Source: Streptomyces ipomoeae 91-03 (GTDB lineage Bacteria > Actinomycetota > Actinomycetes > Streptomycetales > Streptomycetaceae). From it: 39,992 nt of DNA. Positions 32,547 through 39,992 of this stretch are shown here, in pieces. The stretch is from assembly GCF_000317595.1 (NCBI RefSeq), contig NZ_AEJC01000404.1, positions 1-39,992 on the forward strand. Direction: 5' to 3'. Position 1 is the first letter of the stretch. Each line of letters opens with the position of its first letter. A program made the position numbers and the translations under genes. The notes beneath the pieces were generated by a model. That model saw only the letters and a program-made list of their open reading frames with translations, made no database searches and was not told where the DNA came from.

Positions 32547-34460
32547 TCAGGGACGTACCCGGCGGAACACGTCGTCGGCGTCGTCCCAGCTCGTGAGGTC
32601 GTCCGGCGCGGTGCGGCGGCCGGCCCGCGCGGTCGCGTACATGGCCTCGATCTCGGCCGCGTACCGCTGCACGATGGTGTCCCGGCGCAGCTTCATCGAC
32701 GGGGTCAGCATGCCGTTGGCCAGGTCGAACGGCTCGGGGAGGATGCGGAACACACGGATGGACTCCGAGCGGGACACCGTGCTGTTGGCCGCGGCGATCG
32801 CCCGCAGCACCTCCTGCCGCAGCGCGTTCTCCTCGCGTGCCTCCCGGCCCAGCAGCGCGTTCTCGGTGCTCAGCGCGCCCCGCCAGTGGGCGAGGAACTC
32901 CGGGTCCAGGGTGATCAGTACGCCCACGCACGGCCGGTTGTCGCCCACGACGACCGCCTGGTGGATGAGCGGATGCATCCGCAGCTGCTCCTCCAGCGGC
33001 GCCGGGGCCACGGCCTTGCCGCCACTGGTGATGACGATGTCCTTCTTGCGCCCGGTGATCGACAGATACCCCTCGGAGTCCAGCCGCCCGATGTCGCCCG
33101 TGGCCAGCCAGCCGTCCTGCAGCGCGGCCCGGGTGCCCGCCTCGTCGTTGATGTACCCCTGGAACACCGACGGCCCGTTGACCAGGATCTCCCCGTCCCG
33201 CGCCACCCGGATCTCCGTGCCCGGCAGCGGACGCCCCACGGTGCCGAACTTCTCCCGGCCCACCGGCTGCGCGGTGATGCCCCCGGCGGTCTCCGTGAGG
33301 CCGTACCCGTCGTGGAGGTGGATGCCGATGCCGGCGTAGAACAGCGTCAGCTCGCGGTTGAGCGGGGACCCGCCCGAGCAGCCGCCACGGACCCGGCCGC
33401 CGAGCGCCGCCCGCAGTTTGCGGTACACGGTCTTGTCGTAGAGGGCGTGCTGGAGCCTCAGATCCATGCCGGGGCCGGGGCCCGCGTCCAGCCGGTGCCG
33501 CTCCACGGCGAGGGCATGGTCCCGGGCCGTACGCGCCGCACGCTCGAACAACTGCCCGCGGCCCGACTGCTGGGCCGTACGCAGGAAATTCTTGTAGATC
33601 TTCTCGAAGACATACGGGACGCCGTAGAGGTAGGTGGGCCTGAAGGACCGGATCGCGGCGGACAGGGACTCGTCGCGCAGATCGGGTTCGTGGCCCAGCA
33701 GCAGTCCGCCGCGCAGGCACATCCCCTGGATCATCAGCCCGTAGACGTGCGAGAACGGCAGGAAGGCGAGGAACGCGGGCTGCTCGCCGGGCGCCGCAGC
33801 GGTGTGCCGCCAGCCGGCGAGCAGGACGTCGCAGGGGCCGGCGAGGCTGCGATGGGACAGGGCGCAGCCCTTGGGACGCCCGGTCGTGCCGGAGGTGTAG
33901 GCGATCAGCGCGGTGGAGTCCGGCATGACGATACGGCGCAGCGAGTCCACCGTCGCGTCCGGTACGCCCCGGCCCGCCTCCATGAGCCGGGGCAGGGAGT
34001 CGTCGTCCAACTGCCAGACGTGGCGCAGCAGCGGCAGCTTGGCGCAGACCGAGCCGACCGTCATCACGCCCTGCTCGTCCTCGACGACCACGCCCACGCA
34101 GGCCGCGTCCCTGAGGATCCATTCGACCTGTTCACGGGACGACGTCGGATAGATCGGCACGATCTCGGCGCCCACCGACCAGAGCGCGTAGCCGAGTACC
34201 GTCCACTCGTAGCGGGTGCGGGCCATGACGGCCACCCGGTTGCCCGGCCGGATCCCGGATGCCACCAGCCCCTTGGCGAGATCGACCACCTCGTCCCGCA
34301 CCTCGGCCGCGCTCACCTTGATCCAGGTGTCCGGGGCGGCCGGGTCGCGGCGGGCGATCTGCGGCAGCGCGGGATCACGCTGCGCCGTCTCGAAGAGTGA
34401 GTCGGCCAGCCCTCCGGCCATCACCGGTACCGTCGTCGGAGCAATGCCGAAGTCGCTCAT
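32547..34460 (-). CDS. Long-chain fatty acid--CoA ligase (AMP-forming)
   Basis: 637-residue ANL-family enzyme that activates long-chain fatty acids to acyl-CoA through an acyl-adenylate. The P-loop AYTSGTTGRPKGCALSH is at about 186-202, followed by YGLTETAGG (A5), GWLATGDIG (A7 aspartate) and GRKKDIVITSGGKAVAP (hinge). Length and motif order match the FadD15/ACSBG group of actinomycetes. ATG 34460 has GGGAG six bases upstream. It is a stand-alone gene; no other beta-oxidation gene is adjacent. Confidence 0.94.
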   Translation of the reverse strand: MSDFGIAPTTVPVMAGGLADSLFETAQRDPALPQIARRDPAAPDTWIKVSAAEVRDEVVDLAKGLVASGIRPGNRVAVMARTRYEWTVLGYALWSVGAEIVPIYPTSSREQVEWILRDAACVGVVVEDEQGVMTVGSVCAKLPLLRHVWQLDDDSLPRLMEAGRGVPDATVDSLRRIVMPDSTALIAYTSGTTGRPKGCALSHRSLAGPCDVLLAGWRHTAAAPGEQPAFLAFLPFSHVYGLMIQGMCLRGGLLLGHEPDLRDESLSAAIRSFRPTYLYGVPYVFEKIYKNFLRTAQQSGRGQLFERAARTARDHALAVERHRLDAGPGPGMDLRLQHALYDKTVYRKLRAALGGRVRGGCSGGSPLNRELTLFYAGIGIHLHDGYGLTETAGGITAQPVGREKFGTVGRPLPGTEIRVARDGEILVNGPSVFQGYINDEAGTRAALQDGWLATGDIGRLDSEGYLSITGRKKDIVITSGGKAVAPAPLEEQLRMHPLIHQAVVVGDNRPCVGVLITLDPEFLAHWRGALSTENALLGREAREENALRQEVLRAIAAANSTVSRSESIRVFRILPEPFDLANGMLTPSMKLRRDTIVQRYAAEIEAMYATARAGRRTAPDDLTSWDDADDVFRRVRP

Positions 34461-34802
34461 GCGCCGCTCCCGAGCCTTCCCTGCGCGCGATCTCGCCGAT
34501 GGTGCGGTAACCGGCGGTGATCGAACGTAGCGTACGGCGTCGACCCGTGCGCGGAGATTCGGACAAGTCGCCGCAGGCCCTTCGGGTGGGCGGTGAACGC
34601 CGCATGGCCGCGCGGTGGCCCCGTGAACGTGATGTGCGGCACGTAAGGGGCGCCGCCCGCGAGCCCCTACCGGGAATCGCCGCTGTACACGGCTTGATCA
34701 CCTCTGACCGGCGGTGATGTCGCGGATCCGGTCGGCCCACGGGTGTGGCACTGTGGTGCGCGCGAGCGCGGGAGAGGTCCCGCCGACCTGGAGAGGTGGA
34801 CG
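34461..34802. other. 342-bp intergenic region, no gene seen
   Basis: This divergent gap between the acyl-CoA ligase and the next gene contains arginine-rich open codons on the minus strand but no credible protein. The inverted repeat ATCACC (34697-34702) / GGTGAT (34713-34718) is the only symmetrical element I noted. A TACGCT -10-like hexamer near 34530 on the minus strand could serve the ligase gene. Confidence 0.4.
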
Positions 34803-35327
34803 GTGCGCGAGCCCAATGTGATCGGGGACTGGCAGGAGTACGACGGCGACTTGGCCGGCCTGCGTGTGCGCGTCCATGGCCTGGAGTGCGCGGAGCCCCC
34901 ACGGGGACGCGACGACGCCGCCGAGGGCATGACGTACGTCCGGTTCCGCGTGACCGTGGAGAACCGCGGCACCGACCACATCGGCCTCCACCTGGAGGAC
35001 GGCCAGCTCGACATCCGCACCGGCCCCGACGGCGAGAGCGCCTTCCTCGACTGGCGCAACTCCCGGTTCATCGAGGGCTACGACCTCTACCCCCTGCGCC
35101 GCGCCACCGCCGTGCTGTACGCCGCCGCCGCCGAGGCCCAGCTCGGCCAGTTCGACATCCAGGTCCAGCTGCGGGCCGACGAGGAGTGGACCGAGCGTTA
35201 TCTGTGGTCGGGCGGCATCGGCGTCGACGAGGAGCTCCTCGACCCGGCCGGCGGCAGCGGCCGGGAGGGGATCGCCGGGCAGATCAGCGCTTTCCTGCAC
35301 GAGGAGGCGGAGCGAGGAGCGGGCTGA
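34803..35327 (+). CDS. Hypothetical protein with immunoglobulin-like (DUF4352-type) pattern
   Basis: 174 residues, no signal peptide. The core MTYVRFRVTVENRGTDHIGLHLEDGQLDIRTG with alternating strands resembles the DUF4352/CARDB kind of beta sandwich; TAVLYAAAAEAQLGQFDIQVQLRADEE continues it. The family call is tentative. GTG 34803 has GGAGAGGTGG upstream. The last 44 bases overlap the 3' end of the convergent tctA gene, so transcripts of the two are complementary there. Confidence 0.75.
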   Translation: MREPNVIGDWQEYDGDLAGLRVRVHGLECAEPPRGRDDAAEGMTYVRFRVTVENRGTDHIGLHLEDGQLDIRTGPDGESAFLDWRNSRFIEGYDLYPLRRATAVLYAAAAEAQLGQFDIQVQLRADEEWTERYLWSGGIGVDEELLDPAGGSGREGIAGQISAFLHEEAERGAG

Positions 35328-36795
35328 TCAGCCGCCTCAGCAGCGGCCAGGCCAGCAGCACCACGATCACCGCGTACACCGTCACCGCGAACGGCGTGTT
35401 CACCAGCCCGCTGACGCTGCCGTCACTGATCTGCAGGGCACGCCGCAGCTGTTGCTCGGCGTTCGGGCCGAGGATCACCCCGATCACGGCGGGCAGCACG
35501 GGCAGACCATAGCGGCGCATACCGAACCCGATCAGGCCGATGATCAGCAGGATCACCAGGTCGATCACCTCACCGCCGACCGCGTACGCGCCGACCGCCG
35601 CGAAGAAGAGGATGCCCGCGTACAGGTACGGCCGCGGAATGCGCAGCAGCTTCGCCCACAACGGGGCCAGCGGCAGGTTCAGGGCCAGCAGCAGGACCAT
35701 GCCGACGAAGAGGGAGGCGATCAGGCCCCACACCAGGTCGGGTTCCCGCTCGAAGAGCAGGGGGCCCGGCTGGATGCCGTACTGCTGGAAGGCCGCCAGC
35801 ATGACCGCCGCGACCGCCGTCGTGGGCAGCCCCAGCGTCAGCATCGACACCAGGGTCCCCGCCGCCGAGGCCGACGCCGCCGACTCCGGTCCCGCAACCC
35901 CCTCGATCGCACCCTTGCCCCACTCGTCCCTGTGCTTCGACAGCCGCTTCTCGGCGACGTACGACAGGAAGGTGGGGATCTCGGCGCCGCCCGCCGGAAT
36001 CGCGCCGAACGGGAAACCGATGAACGGGCCGCGTACCCAGGACTTCCAGGTCCGTTTCACATCGCCCCGGCCGAGCCACGGGCGGCCCACCGGGATCGGC
36101 TCGGCCGGCCTGCGCCGCAGATGGGCGGCGACCCACAGCGCCTCACCGATGGCGAAGAGCCCGACCGCGACGATCACCACGTCGATGCCGTCGGCGAGTT
36201 GCAGCGAGCCGAACGTCAGACGCTGCCGGCCGGTCATCTGGTCCAGGCCCACCAGGCCGATCGTCAGGCCGATCAGCAGGGACGCGAGCCCCCGGATCCG
36301 TGACGAGCCCAGCACCGACGTCACCGCGATGAACGCCAGCACCATGATGGCGAAGTAGTCCGGCGCTCCGATGCCCACCGCCGACTCGGCGACCGTCGGC
36401 GCCAGCACCACCAGCAGGATCGTGCCGACCATGCCGCCCGCGAAGTGCCCGATGGCGGCTGCCGCCAGCGCCTGCGCGCCGCGCCCCGACTTGGCCATCG
36501 GGTTGCCCTCCATCGCCGCCACCACGGCCGCGCTCTCACCGGGGGTGTTGAGGAGGATCGAGGTGGTCGAGCCGCCGAACATCGCCCCGTAGTAGATGCC
36601 CGCGAACATGATGAACGCGCCGATCGGATCGAGCCCGTACGTCACCGGGAGCAGCAGCGCGACCGCCATCGCCGGGCCGATGCCGGGCAGCACCCCGATC
36701 GCCGTGCCGAGCAGGACGCCCAGCGCGGCCCACAGCAGATTGATCGGGGTGAGGGCCGTACCGAAGCCGTCCAGAAGGGAGCTGAGGGCGTCCAT
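35284..36795 (-). CDS. tctA: Tripartite tricarboxylate transporter, large membrane subunit TctA
   Basis: 503 residues with about a dozen hydrophobic helices. Family blocks include GTAIGVLPGIGPAMAVALLLPVTYGLDPIGAFIMFAGIYYGAMFGGSTTSILLNTPGE at the N-terminus and FGAIPAGGAEIPTFLSYVAEK in the middle, the paired conserved regions of TctA. It forms the cation-coupled channel of the TTT system, receiving substrate from TctC. The start is one base past the tctB stop, so the genes are translationally coupled. Confidence 0.95.
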   Translation of the reverse strand: MDALSSLLDGFGTALTPINLLWAALGVLLGTAIGVLPGIGPAMAVALLLPVTYGLDPIGAFIMFAGIYYGAMFGGSTTSILLNTPGESAAVVAAMEGNPMAKSGRGAQALAAAAIGHFAGGMVGTILLVVLAPTVAESAVGIGAPDYFAIMVLAFIAVTSVLGSSRIRGLASLLIGLTIGLVGLDQMTGRQRLTFGSLQLADGIDVVIVAVGLFAIGEALWVAAHLRRRPAEPIPVGRPWLGRGDVKRTWKSWVRGPFIGFPFGAIPAGGAEIPTFLSYVAEKRLSKHRDEWGKGAIEGVAGPESAASASAAGTLVSMLTLGLPTTAVAAVMLAAFQQYGIQPGPLLFEREPDLVWGLIASLFVGMVLLLALNLPLAPLWAKLLRIPRPYLYAGILFFAAVGAYAVGGEVIDLVILLIIGLIGFGMRRYGLPVLPAVIGVILGPNAEQQLRRALQISDGSVSGLVNTPFAVTVYAVIVVLLAWPLLRRLISPLLAPPPRAGKR

Positions 36796-36796
36796 G

Positions 36797-37336
36797 TCAC
36801 AGCACTCCCATCAGTGGGCCGCCGGGCAGCGGCACTCCCAGCAGGTTGTTGAAGACGACGTAGGTGACCAGGGAGAGGACGGCCGCGATCAGCGGGTCGC
36901 GGTCGAAGTGGCGGCTGCCGAGGGCGAAGGCCGCGCCCCAGAAGAGCAGGGCGCCCGCGACGGGGAAGCCGAGCGGTTCGATGAGGACGGCCGCGCCGAG
37001 GAACACCCCGGCGAGCAGCAGCACCGTACGCCAGTCCGCGGGCTCGGAGAGGTCGATGTCCTCGCCGGTCTCGGCCTGGCCCCGGCCGCCGCGCAGAACG
37101 TCCACGGCGAGCAGGGCGGCGATCAGCAACAGCCCGCCGCCGACCACGATCGGTACGGTCCTCTGGCCGACCGGACCGCGCTGGGCCACGTCGACGTCCA
37201 TGGTGAGCGCGTCGGCCAGGACCAGCACGCCGAGGACCGACAGCAGGACGCAGACGCCGAGCTCGGAGTGGTCGCGCAGCCAGGAGCGGCGCTCGTCCGT
37301 GGCCGCCGGGGGAGTGTCCGTCGTGTGCGCCGTCAC
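36797..37336 (-). CDS. tctB: Tripartite tricarboxylate transporter, small membrane subunit TctB
   Basis: 179 residues with four helices: LGVCVLLSVLGVLVLADALTM, TVPIVVGGGLLLIAALLAVDV, TVLLLAGVFLGAAVLIEPLGF and the C-terminal VLSLVTYVVFNNLLGVPLPGG, whose ending is typical of TctB. GTG 37336 overlaps the tctC stop as GTGA, a classic coupling. Confidence 0.9.
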   Translation of the reverse strand: MTAHTTDTPPAATDERRSWLRDHSELGVCVLLSVLGVLVLADALTMDVDVAQRGPVGQRTVPIVVGGGLLLIAALLAVDVLRGGRGQAETGEDIDLSEPADWRTVLLLAGVFLGAAVLIEPLGFPVAGALLFWGAAFALGSRHFDRDPLIAAVLSLVTYVVFNNLLGVPLPGGPLMGVL

Positions 37337-38325
37337 AGGCCCAGCTCCTTCAGTACCGAGACCACACGGTTGTCCTGGGCCTCAAGGAACTCGCCGAACG
37401 CGTCACCGGTGAGGAACGCGTCGTCCCAGCCGTTCTGCCTCATCGACCGCTGCCACTCCGGCGAGTCGTGCAACTCCTCGATCAGCCGAGTGAGTTTGTC
37501 GCGCTCGGCGTCGGTCAGGCCGGGTGGGGCGACGATGCCGCGCCAGTTGGTGAAGTTCACGTCGTAGCCCGCCTCCTGGAGGGTGGGCGCGTCCACACCG
37601 GCGACCCGCTTCGGACCGGTCACCGCGAGGAGGCGCAGCTCGCCCGCCTTGATCTGGTCCAGGTACTCGCCGACCCCGGACACGCCGAACGCGACCTTGC
37701 TGCCGAGGATCGACGCGAGCAGTTCACCGCCACCGTCGAAGGGGACGTAGTTGACCTCCTTCGGCGAGATCCCGGCCGCCCGCGCCATCAGCATCGGCGC
37801 CAGATGGTCGGGACCGCCCGGCGACGACCCACCGCCCACCGGCAGCTTGCCCGGATCGTCCTTCCACGCCGCGATCAGCTCGTCGATCGTCTTGTACGGC
37901 GAGTCCTTCGCGACCACCACGACGTCCTGCTCCTCGGTGAGCCGGGCGATCGGCGTGGTGTCGGCCAGCGTCTTCGGCGCGTCGTTGGAACGGACGGCGC
38001 CGACGACGCCGAGCCCCATCGACATCGCGAGCTTGCCGTTGCCGTGCTCACCGACCAGCCGGGTCAGCCCGACCGTGCCGCCGGCGCCGGGCAGGTTGAA
38101 CACCTCGATGTCGGGGGTGAGCCCGGCGTCCTCGGCGTTCTTCGCCGCCGTACGGGCCGTGATGTCGTAGCCGCCGCCCGGTGCGTTCGGAACCATGAAG
38201 CGCAGGCCCGGTATCTGCGTGCCCGTCTCGGTGCCGCTGCCGGACGTCAGCAGCGGGGGTCCCACGAGCACGAGCACGGCGGCCCCGAGCAGGGCGAGGG
38301 CTTGTCGCGGGATGCGCGGGTGCAC
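37333..38325 (-). CDS. tctC: Tripartite tricarboxylate transporter substrate-binding protein TctC
   Basis: 330-residue Bug/TctC family binding protein. A signal-like hydrophobic segment (ALALLGAAVLVLVGPPLL) has no lipobox cysteine. RFMVPNAPGGGYDITARTAAKNAEDAG is the first substrate loop and FNLPGAGGTVGLTRLVGEHGNGKLAM the second; both contact carboxylates in the family. Citrate or another di/tricarboxylate is likely. GTG 38325 has AGGTGG upstream. It is the first gene of the tctCBA operon and is divergent from a CitA-like kinase. Confidence 0.93.
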   Translation of the reverse strand: MHPRIPRQALALLGAAVLVLVGPPLLTSGSGTETGTQIPGLRFMVPNAPGGGYDITARTAAKNAEDAGLTPDIEVFNLPGAGGTVGLTRLVGEHGNGKLAMSMGLGVVGAVRSNDAPKTLADTTPIARLTEEQDVVVVAKDSPYKTIDELIAAWKDDPGKLPVGGGSSPGGPDHLAPMLMARAAGISPKEVNYVPFDGGGELLASILGSKVAFGVSGVGEYLDQIKAGELRLLAVTGPKRVAGVDAPTLQEAGYDVNFTNWRGIVAPPGLTDAERDKLTRLIEELHDSPEWQRSMRQNGWDDAFLTGDAFGEFLEAQDNRVVSVLKELGL

Positions 38326-38423
38326 GGGTAGCCACCACCTGTCGATTGTGTGTGGGTGCCGGGGGTGCCGGGGGTGTCAGGGCGTCGAAGGAGAGAGTGA
38401 CCTGTGCCACATGGTGCCCGTGG

Positions 38424-38441
38424 GCGGGACGCCTGTCCCGC
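38424..38441. promoter_or_regulatory. Inverted repeat in the tct / sensor kinase divergent region
   Basis: GCGGGAC (38424-38430) and GTCCCGC (38435-38441) pair perfectly around GCCT in the 289-bp gap. It is a candidate operator for the response regulator expected to pair with the kinase. No clear -10/-35 is placed with confidence. Confidence 0.35.
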
Positions 38442-38614
38442 TTGCGGAAGCAACGAAGGTTGTGGTCATTGCGATCACGGCGCTTGTCACCTTATGGGCA
38501 CTGTCCCCACACGTCTCTTTCGCGGGTCCCACCTCGGCGCCATGATTGTGCGACCCACCGCACAGGCCCTGGAGCCGCCCCCGACCTCGTGTCGGCACGA
38601 GAGATGAGTCCGCC

Positions 38615-39992
38615 GTGTTCCGTCGCCATACCCTCGCGGGCGAGATGCTGGTCCTCCAGCTCGCCATCGTCGTGGTGGTGCTGCTCGCGGTGGCCGCCGT
38701 CTCCCTCACCCAGTCCGCCGCGACCTTCAACCGGGTCGAGGGCCGCCGCGTCACCGCGCTCGCCGAGCAGCTGGCCGCGAACCCCCTCGTACGCGACCGG
38801 CTCGCCCAACCCGTGGCGCACGAGGCACTGGCACCGCTGATGAACTCCACCCAGACCCAGTCCGGAGTGACCTCCGTCACGGTGGCCGACGTGAAGGGCA
38901 GGATCGTCAGCTCCACCGATCCCACCGTGATCGGCGAGCAGCTGCCCACCGGCGAGGGCGCCGCCCCCGGCCGCGGCTGGTCCGGGTCACTGACGCTGGA
39001 CGGCAGCCACGAGCTCGTCGCGCAGGTGCCGGTCCTCGGGGCGACGGACGAGAACCTCGGCCGGCTCCTGGGCACGGTCATGATCGGCGAGGCCTCCCCG
39101 ACCGTGCGGCAGCGCCTCAGCGGCGCCTCCTCCTATCTCCTCGCCTACCTGGGCATCGCCAGCGGCCTCGGTCTCATCGGCTCCTGGCTGCTGGCCCGCC
39201 GTGTCAAACGCCAGACCCTCGGCCTGGAGCCCCACGAGATCGCCGGCCTCGCCGAACACCGCGAGGCCATGCTGTACGGCATCGCCGAGGGCGTCGTCGC
39301 CCTGGACCCCCAGCACCGGCTCACCCTCGTCAACGAGGTGGGGCGACGCCTGCTCGACCTGCCCGAGGACTGCGTGGGCAAGAGCCTGGCGGATCTTGGC
39401 GTGGAGGGGCGGCTACGGGATGTGCTGACGGGGGCACATCAGGTGGGGGGAGGCCGCGAGAGCGGGCGTGGCCCTCGTGAGACCCAGGACGGGCGGCGCG
39501 ACGAGGTCGTCATCCGGCGGGGCCGGGTCCTGGTGATGAACCGGATGACCGTCACCAAGGACGGCCGCCACCTCGGCTCGGTCACCACCCTCCGGGACCG
39601 TACCGAGCTGGCCCGTCTGGAGCGCGAGATCGGCTCCTTCCGCAGCTCCTCGGAGCTGCTGCGCGCCCAGGCCCATGAGTTCGCCAACCAGCTGCACACC
39701 ATCTCCGGGCTCATCCAGATCGGCGAGCAGGACGAGGTCGTCCGCTACATCCGCGCGCTGAGCAGGCGCCGCCACTCCCTCGACGTCACTCTCAGCCGCC
39801 GTGTCCGCGACACCACCGTCGCCGCCCTGCTGATGGCGAAGACCTCCCTCGCGGCCGAACGCCGGGTCACCCTGCGCATCTCCGACGCCACGGCGCTCGA
39901 CCGGCTCGCCCCGGAGGACGCCGCCGACGTGGCCACCGTGGTCGGCAACCTCGTCGACAACGCGGTGGACGCCGCCGCCACGGGTACGCCCG
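38615..39992 (+). CDS. CitA/DctB-type sensor histidine kinase, 3' end outside window
   Basis: The first 459 residues are visible. Helix 1 (MLVLQLAIVVVVLLAVAAVSL), an extracytoplasmic PAS-like sensor (about 35-170; VTSVTVADVKGRIVSSTDPTVIGE) and helix 2 (YLLAYLGIASGLGLIGSWLLA) are followed by a cytoplasmic PAS (MLYGIAEGVVALDPQHRLTLVNE). The SpoOB-type H box AHEFANQLHTISGLIQIGE follows, and the HATPase N box NLVDNAVDAA is at the edge. This matches citrate/C4-dicarboxylate sensors of the DpiB family. It is divergent from tctCBA, so it likely induces that transporter; the cognate regulator should lie just beyond. GTG 38615 lacks a strong ribosome site. Confidence 0.92.
   Translation, partial: MFRRHTLAGEMLVLQLAIVVVVLLAVAAVSLTQSAATFNRVEGRRVTALAEQLAANPLVRDRLAQPVAHEALAPLMNSTQTQSGVTSVTVADVKGRIVSSTDPTVIGEQLPTGEGAAPGRGWSGSLTLDGSHELVAQVPVLGATDENLGRLLGTVMIGEASPTVRQRLSGASSYLLAYLGIASGLGLIGSWLLARRVKRQTLGLEPHEIAGLAEHREAMLYGIAEGVVALDPQHRLTLVNEVGRRLLDLPEDCVGKSLADLGVEGRLRDVLTGAHQVGGGRESGRGPRETQDGRRDEVVIRRGRVLVMNRMTVTKDGRHLGSVTTLRDRTELARLEREIGSFRSSSELLRAQAHEFANQLHTISGLIQIGEQDEVVRYIRALSRRRHSLDVTLSRRVRDTTVAALLMAKTSLAAERRVTLRISDATALDRLAPEDAADVATVVGNLVDNAVDAAATGTP

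Noticed and set aside
34457..34642. Small minus-strand frame (MPHITFTGPPRGHAAF) upstream of the acyl-CoA ligase
   Set aside because: No ribosome site and no family resemblance; it overlaps the ligase start and probable promoter.

Overview
The window reads as chromosomal DNA of a Streptomyces-type actinomycete. Base composition is very GC-rich with strong third-position G/C, many genes start with GTG behind GGAGG-like ribosome sites, twin-arginine signals are common, and several families are typical of streptomycetes (ROK and RpiR regulators, TerD, DUF4032, DUF6328, sugar ABC importers without their own ATPase). I see no rRNA, tRNA, IS element, prophage or CRISPR array. About 33 protein genes are supported; the first and the last run off the window.

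Layout. 1-1892 (-): a secreted PAP2-type acid phosphatase with an autotransporter-like beta-strand tail, broken by one frameshift. 1988-9868: a carbohydrate uptake locus with a BadF-type amino-sugar kinase (-), a divergent ROK repressor, a lipoprotein binding protein, two permeases and an unrecognised 610-residue protein. A perfect inverted repeat lies between kinase and repressor. 9878-15674 (all -): a P-loop kinase, a serine beta-lactamase-like hydrolase, a TerD-CAP-CAP fusion, a YkvA protein, a small conserved protein and an RpiR regulator, with several short tandem repeats in the gaps. 16119-20243: a small unknown protein, two flavoproteins (geranylgeranyl-reductase-like and cholesterol-oxidase-like) and a DUF6328 membrane protein. 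20309-25903: an exported PD40/amidohydrolase protein, then a 4-hydroxybenzoate hydroxylase and a threonine-dehydratase-like enzyme on the other strand.

26173-30438 is the most unusual functional unit. A response regulator fused to a thioredoxin-reductase-like flavoprotein without its CxxC is followed by a histidine kinase with a cyclic-nucleotide-type sensor domain. A universal stress protein is transcribed divergently across a 24-bp tandem repeat. 30510-34460 holds a DUF4032 protein, a small membrane protein and a long-chain acyl-CoA ligase. 34803-39992 holds a small unknown protein and a tripartite tricarboxylate transporter (tctC-tctB-tctA, -) divergent from a CitA/DctB-type sensor kinase that continues past the window.

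Functional logic. The sugar locus looks self-regulated: ROK and kinase share one operator region, and the ABC genes lie just downstream of the repressor. The Tct genes and the divergent sensor kinase look like a substrate-induced carboxylate uptake module. The flavoprotein, kinase and stress-protein block looks like a redox or energy-state signalling cluster. Two copies of a dispersed intergenic repeat (5950 and 26063) and a related piece inside the TerD-CAP gene (12891) link otherwise unrelated regions.
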